Shown here: positions 34,566-40,767 of the stretch, in pieces
Position numbering within the stretch: the stretch's first letter is position 1
Layout of the letters: each line of letters begins with the position of its first letter
Virus record (IMG/VR): IMGVR_UViG_3300021961_000063
Location: 1 to 64,000 of that record
Direction: 5' to 3' (one strand)
Length of the DNA stretch: 64,000 bases
Source of the DNA: a virus
Made by a program: the position numbers and the translations under genes
The notes under the pieces: model-generated
Told to the model about the DNA's origin: nothing
What the model saw: the letters and a program-made list of their open reading frames with translations, nothing else
The model's database searches: none

Positions 34566-35381
34566 ATGGATCATAGTAAAGTAACAGAAAAACAATGGTT
34601 AATCGAGGAACCAGGTCGTATTGAAGATTACGATAAAAAGATTCCTGTACTAGAAATTTACCCTTGCGTTCAATCAGAAGGATCTCGTCAAGGTCGCCCC
34701 ACAATTGCTGTACGAGTTACAGGATGTACTCACCGCTGTTGGTTTGGTGAAGGCGGTTGGTGCGATTCTTGGTACACTAGTATTCATCCTGAAAAAGGTA
34801 TTTATACATTTAACGACATTGTTAAAATGTATGATGAAAATCCTCATATTAATGAAATGATGTTAACTGGAGGTTCACCTACTATGCAGCCTGCTTTGGT
34901 TAATGAATTAACTCATTTTGCTAACGAAAGAGGAATATTTATTACCATTGAAACCGAAGGATCTCACTTTATTAAAACCGATTACCCAATTGGGCTTATA
35001 TCTCTTAGCCCTAAGTTTAGTAATTCTATCCCTAAAATTGACGTTAATACGCCAATGGGGAAATTGGTTGACCAGAAAATGATTGACCAACATAATAAAT
35101 TTCGTTTAAATAAAGCAGCAATGGCTTTGACGATGGAGTATCATGATAATTATCATTTCAAGCCAGTATGGGATGGAACAGAAGAAAACTTAGCTGAAAT
35201 TGAAGCCTTCCGAGTTGAAATGGATATTCCAAAATGTAAAACTTGGATTATGCCTGCTGGTGATACTCGTGAAACACTAATTGAGATGTATCCTATTTCA
35301 ATTGAAATGTGTATGAAACATGGTTATAACTGGACTGGTCGAGACCACATTATTGCTTATGATACCAAAAGAGCCGTGTAA
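34566..35381 (+). CDS. queE: QueE-like 7-carboxy-7-deazaguanine synthase (radical SAM)
   Basis: A 271-residue radical SAM enzyme that would rearrange carboxytetrahydropterin to the 7-deazaguanine ring. EIYPCVQSEGSRQGRPTIAVR begins the fold. The cluster cysteines are C54, C58 and C66 (CTHRC, then CDSWY), a CX3CX7C spacing instead of the usual CX3CX2C. MLTGGSPTMQP is the SAM-binding GGEP-like motif, followed by IETEGSHF and SLSPKFSNS. It begins 2 nt after queD, so these two enzymes are co-expressed. Confidence 0.82.
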   Translation: MDHSKVTEKQWLIEEPGRIEDYDKKIPVLEIYPCVQSEGSRQGRPTIAVRVTGCTHRCWFGEGGWCDSWYTSIHPEKGIYTFNDIVKMYDENPHINEMMLTGGSPTMQPALVNELTHFANERGIFITIETEGSHFIKTDYPIGLISLSPKFSNSIPKIDVNTPMGKLVDQKMIDQHNKFRLNKAAMALTMEYHDNYHFKPVWDGTEENLAEIEAFRVEMDIPKCKTWIMPAGDTRETLIEMYPISIEMCMKHGYNWTGRDHIIAYDTKRAV

Positions 35382-35390
35382 TATTTATAA
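35380..35390 (+). promoter_or_regulatory. Putative late promoter box AATATTTATAA
   Basis: AATATTTATAA overlaps the queE stop and lies 2 nt before the ATG at 35393. The core is consensus but the flank (TA) is short, so it may be only a weak start. Confidence 0.4.
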
Positions 35391-35392
35391 TA

Positions 35393-35638
35393 ATGAAACA
35401 AAAATTAACTTATTTTTATAGTCCTGATTGTTCTAAATGTAGTGAAATTAAACCTTTAGTAAAGGAACTAGAATCTGTTTTTGATATTACTTATATTAAT
35501 TCCTACGAAAATGAAATATTAGTAGAGTCAAACAACATTAACTGGGTCCCAGCTTTCGTTTTAGAAGATCAAACAGGTAAATATAAATTTGAGGGCAAAA
35601 AAGAAATTACTCAGTTTTTGAAAAAGGTTATTTTATGA
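35393..35638 (+). CDS. Thioredoxin/glutaredoxin-like protein
   Basis: An 81-residue thioredoxin-fold protein with a CSKC redox pair near residues 13-16 (YSPDCSKCSEIK) and a WVPAF cis-proline loop near 52-56. A second small redox protein beside the thioredoxin at 33834. The partner is unknown; reductase or QueE systems are possible. Its stop overlaps the next ATG. Confidence 0.75.
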   Translation: MKQKLTYFYSPDCSKCSEIKPLVKELESVFDITYINSYENEILVESNNINWVPAFVLEDQTGKYKFEGKKEITQFLKKVIL

Positions 35639-36123
35639 TTTTGTTTACAGAACAAGAAATTCAAAATAAAGTAGGTGAATTAGCCTACAAAATTAGAAAA
35701 AAACATCACGAGGAACCTCCCGTGTTTATATGCGTTTTAAACGGCGCTTTTATGTTCTTTACGGATTTAATGAAACATATGGGTGATTGTCATATAGATT
35801 TTATACGCGCGAAATCTTACACAGATACCACGCAGGGTGAGATATACATTACAAAACCTTTAGAAATAGATATTACTGGAAAAGATGTTTATATTGTTGA
35901 TGATATCTATGATTCAGGTAATACTATGAAACACCTAATTAAACATTTAGAGTATGGCAACCCAAAATCATTAACCCCAGTAACATTATTTAAACGATAT
36001 TCCTCTGAGGATCCTGATTTGATTTATGGTTTTAATTTAGAAAACGAACACTTTTTAGTTGGTTATGGTTTAGATGGAGAAAATGGATTAAAGCGTAATC
36101 AAAAATATATTTCCTCTATTTAA
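35635..36123 (+). CDS. Phosphoribosyltransferase (hypoxanthine-guanine type)
   Basis: A 162-residue type I phosphoribosyltransferase that would salvage purines with PRPP. It has FICVLNGAFMFFTDL near 31-45 and the PRPP motif VYIVDDIYDSGNTM near 87-100. VTLFKR and a late VGYGLDGENGLKRN region (VGYG-LD is typical of HPRT) follow. It may feed guanine nucleotides to the FolE pathway, which is inference. No signal peptide. Confidence 0.82.
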   Translation: MILFTEQEIQNKVGELAYKIRKKHHEEPPVFICVLNGAFMFFTDLMKHMGDCHIDFIRAKSYTDTTQGEIYITKPLEIDITGKDVYIVDDIYDSGNTMKHLIKHLEYGNPKSLTPVTLFKRYSSEDPDLIYGFNLENEHFLVGYGLDGENGLKRNQKYISSI

Positions 36124-36141
36124 TTTTTAGGGTAAAGGTGT

Positions 36142-36153
36142 TATATTTATAAC
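36142..36153 (+). promoter_or_regulatory. Putative late promoter box TATATTTATAAC
   Basis: TATATTTATAAC, 11 nt before the ATG at 36165, in a 41-nt gap. It begins a run of structural-looking genes. Confidence 0.5.
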
Positions 36154-36164
36154 ATATCTACTTT

Positions 36165-36593
36165 ATGGTAAATACAACACAAGTTAATATACCCATTGAT
36201 ACTTTTGTAGTAACTGCCATAACACAAGCAAATTGGGATAGAGCAGAAGTAAAATGGGACAAATACTACTCAGATTTTTATTATGCCCGCTATTTAGAAA
36301 AAGAGTTCAACACAAAAATTCCAGGCCCTCCTTATAAAGTACTTTGGAACCACGCTATTATTTTATCTATTGCTTTTCCTTCAGATTATGACTATCAAGA
36401 TCAACAAAAAGAACGACAAAAAAGTAAGAAAAAGGTTAAAGTAATATTTATGGCCGAAGACTTAACTAAGGTTATAGATAAAGAAAAAAACAATATGATT
36501 AAAGCTGAATTTAAAGATAAAGTTGAAAATATATTAACTGAAAAAATGGGTCAAAAAGTAATATTAGAAGATGTTCACATTATATACCGATAA
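36165..36593 (+). CDS. Hypothetical protein
   Basis: A 142-residue protein with an aromatic middle (VKWDKYYSDFYYARYLEKEF), a Lys/Gln-rich hinge near 88-95 and a helical C-terminus. No recognised motif. It has its own late-type box and overlaps the next gene by 23 nt. Its position before fibre-like genes suggests a structural or assembly role. Confidence 0.55.
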   Translation: MVNTTQVNIPIDTFVVTAITQANWDRAEVKWDKYYSDFYYARYLEKEFNTKIPGPPYKVLWNHAIILSIAFPSDYDYQDQQKERQKSKKKVKVIFMAEDLTKVIDKEKNNMIKAEFKDKVENILTEKMGQKVILEDVHIIYR

Positions 36594-37143
36594 AAATAAT
36601 ACCTTTCAATGTAAAATAACTTTAGAGGGGGCATCTGAATCTACAGCCTTGGCTCGTTTAATCATTGAAGGTGAACATCATAATTTAATGTTTGATGGTA
36701 AAATCAAAAATGGTTTATGTGAAGTTAATATTGGCCAATTTAAAAACTTTGATAATTTTAAAAGTAAAGGTAAAATTAAGTTAGAAGTTATAGCAGATGA
36801 TGTTTGTTTTACTCCTTGGAAATCTGAATATAATATAAAACAAAATAAAAAAGTTGTTGCTGAAGTAAATGAAAAAACTTCTTCAAAACAACGTGTAAAA
36901 TCAACAAAAGATTCATACATTAGATATACTCCTAAAACAGAAGTTGAGAATCATGGAGAAAAAATACTTGAAATGTTAGTTAAAGAAAGAGTTGATATTA
37001 AACAATATAAATCTTTAGATGTTATGTTAAATAAAAATATTAAATCCAAACTTATATTTAAAGCATATTTCCACAAAAACCAACTTTCAGAACAAGTATT
37101 AAATTCAACTTTAGGATATCTTGTAGATAAATTTTTAAACTAA
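36571..37143 (+). CDS. Hypothetical protein, possible scaffold or assembly factor
   Basis: A 190-residue protein with two parts: a beta-rich N-terminal domain (residues 1-90, FTLYTDKNNTFQCKITLEG) and a Lys/Ser-rich linker leading to a helical C-terminus (about 125-190). The start overlaps the previous gene by 23 nt. No family recognised. Late expression is inferred from the shared promoter. Confidence 0.55.
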   Translation: MFTLYTDKNNTFQCKITLEGASESTALARLIIEGEHHNLMFDGKIKNGLCEVNIGQFKNFDNFKSKGKIKLEVIADDVCFTPWKSEYNIKQNKKVVAEVNEKTSSKQRVKSTKDSYIRYTPKTEVENHGEKILEMLVKERVDIKQYKSLDVMLNKNIKSKLIFKAYFHKNQLSEQVLNSTLGYLVDKFLN

Positions 37144-37150
37144 CTTTTAA

Positions 37151-37771
37151 ATGGCTATAACTACGTTTTCAGGATCCTCAATTAGTGATACATACCAACG
37201 ACTTGTACAAACAGACGGAACGTTATTAGCTGATGGTACTGGAAGTATTTTAAATAATTTAAATTTACCCAAGTTAAGTATAAGTGGTAATTTATATGTT
37301 TCAGGCACATTATATGCTGAAAAATCAATCATAATAACTCAGTCCTATTATTCTGGTTCCCAAATTTTTGGAAATGAGTTAACAGATACCCACCAGTTTA
37401 CAGGTTCTATTTTAGCTACAGGCTCAGAACAAATAATAGGATATTTTAGTGTTACTGGTTCCTCTACATTATCTGGTTCTAATACTTTATTAGGAGTAAC
37501 AGATGTAAAAAATATTTTTATAGTTACGGGTAGCATATACGCTTCAGCTTCTGTTAACATTATAGGTGATACAACAATGACCGGTTCTTTATTTGTAACT
37601 AGTACAAATGATGATGTTTTTGTTGTTAAAAATCAGAGTAATGTTTCTCTTTTATCCGTAACTCAAAGTGGAGTTATAACTTTATCAACTCAATCAATAG
37701 AATTAACAGACCCTGCACCAAAAGGTGGAATTTATTTTACTTCTACTAATTTTTATGTAGGACTTAATTAA
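37151..37771 (+). CDS. Fibre-like structural protein
   Basis: A 206-residue protein rich in Ser, Thr, Gly and Ile, with repeated short beta units of the form x-T-G-S-x (TGSILATGSE, VTGSSTLSGSNTLLG, TGSIYASASV, TGSLFVTST). This resembles the triple-helical shafts of tail fibres. The C-terminus (GGIYFTSTNFYVGLN) looks like a small cap. Its neighbours are similar fibre-like proteins. Virion location is inferred. Confidence 0.6.
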   Translation: MAITTFSGSSISDTYQRLVQTDGTLLADGTGSILNNLNLPKLSISGNLYVSGTLYAEKSIIITQSYYSGSQIFGNELTDTHQFTGSILATGSEQIIGYFSVTGSSTLSGSNTLLGVTDVKNIFIVTGSIYASASVNIIGDTTMTGSLFVTSTNDDVFVVKNQSNVSLLSVTQSGVITLSTQSIELTDPAPKGGIYFTSTNFYVGLN

Positions 37772-37787
37772 AAAATAAAAAAAAATT

Positions 37788-37800
37788 ATATATTTATCAA
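37788..37800 (+). promoter_or_regulatory. Putative late promoter box ATATATTTATCAA
   Basis: ATATATTTATCAA in the 48-nt A-rich gap upstream of the fibre-like gene at 37820. The core is kept; AC after the core is CA. Confidence 0.4.
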
Positions 37801-37819
37801 TAAAAATTAAACAAAAATT

Positions 37820-38536
37820 ATGGCAACTTGGAAAAAAGTAATTGTATCTGGATCGCAAGCTGAATTAGCAGCTTTAACTTCTAGTATAGCGGTATTAGTA
37901 GGTACAAATCAACAAATTACAACAAATCAAGCAACAACCTTTTTAACAGGTTCGTTTACTGGATCCTTTACAGGTGTAGCGGATCTTCCTGATTTAATCA
38001 ATGGCTCTGGAATTACATCCTTTACTTATGATGGTTCAGCTACAGCTACCGTTTCAGTATCTGGTGCTGCTGCTTTATCTTCAAACAATGTTCCTAAATG
38101 GTCAGGCGATGCTTTTGTTAACTCAGGTATTTCTGATAATGGTACTACTATAACTATTTCAGAAGATGCTGTATTCCAAAGTGATATTACTGTATTAGGC
38201 ACAGCATCTTTCCAAAATACTACTAATTTAGAAGTAGCAGATAGATTTATATTGTTAGCTTCAGGATCTAATACAACTGGTGATGGTGGTTTAGTAATTC
38301 AACAAGCTAGCCAAGACGTAGGTGAGTTATTTGGTTATGAAAATTCAATTAATCGTTGGGGATTCACTTCATCCTTTAGCGCTGATTCTTCTACATTTAA
38401 CGCCGCTGCTTATATAACAACAACCGAAGTAGGAACATCATCACCTTCATCTGCACCAATTTATGGAGGAGCCGGTAATGGATATGGTAATATGTACATT
38501 AAAACAGATACAGGAGACATTTTTATCTATTCATAA
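37820..38536 (+). CDS. Fibre-like structural protein with WKKVI N-terminal module
   Basis: A 238-residue Gly/Ser/Thr-rich beta protein. The N-terminus ATWKKVIVSGSQAEL is shared with the 83-residue protein at 39082 (PNWKKVITSGSDATL), so it may be a virion-attachment module. The middle has TGSFTGSFTGVADLP and SVSGAAALSSNNVPKWSG, the end GNGYGNMYIKTDTGDIFIYS. It looks like a tail fibre or decoration protein. Late expression fits its upstream box. Confidence 0.6.
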   Translation: MATWKKVIVSGSQAELAALTSSIAVLVGTNQQITTNQATTFLTGSFTGSFTGVADLPDLINGSGITSFTYDGSATATVSVSGAAALSSNNVPKWSGDAFVNSGISDNGTTITISEDAVFQSDITVLGTASFQNTTNLEVADRFILLASGSNTTGDGGLVIQQASQDVGELFGYENSINRWGFTSSFSADSSTFNAAAYITTTEVGTSSPSSAPIYGGAGNGYGNMYIKTDTGDIFIYS

Positions 38537-38558
38537 AAAAATAATTAAAAAAATAGTT

Positions 38559-38759
38559 ATGGGATTTTCAGCAAAACACGTTGAAGGATCTAATCCTTTG
38601 ATGAAACCAACATCTACTTCTAATAGTCAATTAACTACAAAAGAAATAGAAGTTCTTTTATCTATGATTAAAAAAACAACTTTTTTAGGAGAAGATATAG
38701 AACCTTTGTATAATTTGATTATTAAATTACAAACCCAACATTTGGAACAAACTAAATAA
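38559..38759 (+). CDS. Small hypothetical protein
   Basis: 66 residues from the ATG at 38559, preceded by AATAGTT. An in-frame ATG at 38463 lies inside the fibre gene and is rejected. The C-terminal half is helical (KEIEVLLSMIKKTTFLGEDI). Function unknown. Confidence 0.55.
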   Translation: MGFSAKHVEGSNPLMKPTSTSNSQLTTKEIEVLLSMIKKTTFLGEDIEPLYNLIIKLQTQHLEQTK

Positions 38760-38766
38760 TTAAGTT

Positions 38767-39003
38767 ATGAATTTATTTTCTGTAGATTTTACCCACAGTG
38801 AATTAAATTTTATTCGTCAATCTTTAGAAACTGTTCCTATTCAAGGTCGTGATGCTAAATTTTGTGCTTCTATTCAGATTAAAATAGAACATGAATTAGA
38901 AGAAATCACTCGTATGATTAAAGCTGAAGAACAAAATAAACTATTAGGTCTTCAAGAAATTATTAATCAAGAAGAAAACAAAACTTCTAAAAAGAAAAAA
39001 TAA
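38767..39003 (+). CDS. Small hypothetical protein with basic tail
   Basis: A 78-residue helical protein (ELNFIRQSLETVPIQGRDAK, then IKIEHELEEITRMIKAEEQ) ending in a lysine run. The start follows TTAAGTT. It may be a DNA- or protein-binding accessory factor; no family recognised. Confidence 0.55.
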   Translation: MNLFSVDFTHSELNFIRQSLETVPIQGRDAKFCASIQIKIEHELEEITRMIKAEEQNKLLGLQEIINQEENKTSKKKK

Positions 39004-39015
39004 TATATTTATAAC
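39004..39015 (+). promoter_or_regulatory. Putative late promoter box TATATTTATAAC
   Basis: TATATTTATAAC right after the previous stop. It differs from others by a long 66-nt leader before the ATG at 39082. The leader holds no clear hairpin. Confidence 0.4.
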
Positions 39016-39081
39016 AGTATTATAGGCTCGAAAGAGAAGTGGACATAGCACATCTATGTAACCAACCATAATAAAAATAAA

Positions 39082-39333
39082 ATGCCCAATTGGAAAAAAG
39101 TAATAACATCTGGATCTGATGCCACTCTAAACTCCGTTTCAGGATCTTCTTTTATATATTCAGGAGGAGACATAACAGCTCAAGATCACCTACAATCTTT
39201 AAGTGGAGTTTTAACCTTAACTCCCCAAGATCCCCTTCCCTCAGGATTACCTACTGGAAGTTTTGCTGTTAGTTCCTCAGTACCCCCAAAACCTTATTTT
39301 TGGGATGGTACTTCATGGAATGTTCTTTATTAA
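39082..39333 (+). CDS. Short WKKVI-module protein
   Basis: An 83-residue protein starting PNWKKVITSGSDATL, the module also found at 37820, and ending in an aromatic tail (PYFWDGTSWNVLY). The rest is Ser/Gly/Leu-rich. It may be a minor fibre or an adaptor occupying the same attachment site. It is preceded by a late-type box and followed by an AT-rich gap. Confidence 0.55.
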   Translation: MPNWKKVITSGSDATLNSVSGSSFIYSGGDITAQDHLQSLSGVLTLTPQDPLPSGLPTGSFAVSSSVPPKPYFWDGTSWNVLY

Positions 39334-39359
39334 TTAAACTTAAAAATTTATTGTTTAAT

Positions 39360-39390
39360 TTGGTTTTTTTAAAATAAGTTATTATATTAA
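39360..39390 (+). promoter_or_regulatory. Host-type promoter TTG-N20-TATATTAA
   Basis: TTG at 39360-39362, 20-nt spacer with a T run, TATATTAA at 39383-39390, 6 nt before the folE ATG at 39397. Confidence 0.6.
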
Positions 39391-39396
39391 CGTTAT

Positions 39397-40098
39397 ATGA
39401 GTATTGAAAACAAACGTCGTAAAAAACATGATGGTATTGAATGTGTTCCTGTAGGTTATGCTAATGGAGTAGCAGCAGGTTTTCCGTTTACAGACAAAGA
39501 AAAGGAATCAATGATTAATGAAGCTGAAGAAGCGTTTGGTAAGTTTCTTGATGCTTTAAAATGTGATTGGCGTAATGATCCCAACTCAATGGAAACACCA
39601 CGTCGCGTAGCTAAAGCCTACGTAAACGATTTGTGGAAAGGTCGTTACAACAACTTTACAGAAATTACTTCATTCCCCTCAGATGGATATGATGGAATTA
39701 TTATTGAGCGTAACATTCAACTTACCTCAATGTGTTCACATCACCACCAAACAATTCGTGGTGTAGTCCATATTGGTTATGTAGCTGGAACTGATGGTCA
39801 AGTAATTGGTTTGTCTAAATTAAACCGTATTGTTGAACATTTTGGCCGTAGAGGAGCTATCCAAGAACAATTAACCTCCGCTATTCACCAAGCAGTAGAT
39901 AAAGTATGTGAAGGTAATCGTGGTGTTATTGTTACTGTAGTTGCTACTCACAATTGTGTAAGCTGTAGAGGTATTAATCACCAAGGAGCTGCTATGGTTA
40001 CAACTAAAGCATCAGGTGTGTTTATGGATAACAATAATCAAGCACGTAAAGAATTCTTTGACAGCTTAAAAATTAACAACGGTCATATTTCAATCTAA
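39397..40098 (+). CDS. folE: GTP cyclohydrolase I
   Basis: A 233-residue GTP cyclohydrolase I that would make dihydroneopterin triphosphate, the first step to 7-deazaguanine. The zinc ligands are in SMCSHHHQTIRG and NCVSCRG. VIGLSKLNRIVEHFGRR and ETPRRVAKAYV are family blocks. Intact length. It starts the pathway that QueD, QueE and QueC continue, although the gene lies about 4 kb downstream of queE and has its own host-type promoter. Confidence 0.92.
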   Translation: MSIENKRRKKHDGIECVPVGYANGVAAGFPFTDKEKESMINEAEEAFGKFLDALKCDWRNDPNSMETPRRVAKAYVNDLWKGRYNNFTEITSFPSDGYDGIIIERNIQLTSMCSHHHQTIRGVVHIGYVAGTDGQVIGLSKLNRIVEHFGRRGAIQEQLTSAIHQAVDKVCEGNRGVIVTVVATHNCVSCRGINHQGAAMVTTKASGVFMDNNNQARKEFFDSLKINNGHISI

Positions 40099-40268
40099 TG
40101 AAGTTAGGTGGTTTTGTTGAAAAGGTAATTAAAATTATTACCTTAGGGCAAGGTCATCGAATTGCTCTATTCATAGCTAAAAAAATGGGTTATGATGATT
40201 GTGGCTGTAAAGCAAGAAAAGACAAGTTAGACTTGTTTTGGGACAAAATCTTAAATAAATTAAAATAA
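40098..40268 (+). CDS. Small hypothetical protein
   Basis: A 56-residue basic protein with an amphipathic helix (GGFVEKVIKIITLGQGHRI) and a DDCGCKARKDKLD stretch with two close cysteines. It overlaps the folE stop by one base (TAATG) and ends one base before dcd. Small proteins of this type recur in related phages, from memory. Function unknown. Confidence 0.55.
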   Translation: MKLGGFVEKVIKIITLGQGHRIALFIAKKMGYDDCGCKARKDKLDLFWDKILNKLK

Positions 40269-40269
40269 T

Positions 40270-40767
40270 ATGTTATTAAATTCAAATCAAATATCAAATC
40301 ACATTATTGAGTCCGAATTTTCAAAACGTGCTCAAATTGGTATCGACCTTTCAGTTCAAAAAATTGAATGGGTTTCTGCTGGAACTACTGTTTATACTGA
40401 TAAAACTATCGTAGATCCTTTCTTTTATCATGAACAGCCTTTGATCATGATTGATGGTAAAGAATGCTGGCGCTTGTCCAAAGGTGTTTATTCAGTTACA
40501 TTTAATGAAGGAATTAATGTTCCTGTTGATTGTGCTGCTAAAATTACTCACCGCTCATCTTTGTATCGTGGAGGTACAATTATTGAATCTCCTTGGTGGG
40601 ATCCTGGTTTCCATTGTGAAATTATGAACTCAACAATGATTGTAAATAGTTCAATTATTATTGAGAAAAATGCTCGAATCGCTCAAATCGCTTTCTGGCG
40701 TGTTGAAGAGGTAGGTGAGCAATACAATGGTCAATTCCAAGGTCTAAACACAGCATACAACAAGTAA
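40270..40767 (+). CDS. dcd: dCTP deaminase / dUTPase-family protein
   Basis: A 165-residue trimeric-type nucleotide hydrolase or deaminase. It has QIGIDLSVQKIEW near 22-34, RLSKGVYSVTFNEG, THRSSLYRGGTIIESPWWDPGF near 93-113 and NARIAQIAFW near 138-147. The RSSLYRGG loop is that of dCTP deaminase. It would make dUMP precursors and keep the dTTP pool up. It overlaps the polymerase start by one base. Confidence 0.82.
   Translation: MLLNSNQISNHIIESEFSKRAQIGIDLSVQKIEWVSAGTTVYTDKTIVDPFFYHEQPLIMIDGKECWRLSKGVYSVTFNEGINVPVDCAAKITHRSSLYRGGTIIESPWWDPGFHCEIMNSTMIVNSSIIIEKNARIAQIAFWRVEEVGEQYNGQFQGLNTAYNK

Noticed and set aside
38463-38558. ATG within the fibre-like gene as start of the 38559 protein.
   Set aside because: It would overlap the fibre gene by 74 nt in another frame and read through A-rich spacer; the later ATG follows the common context.
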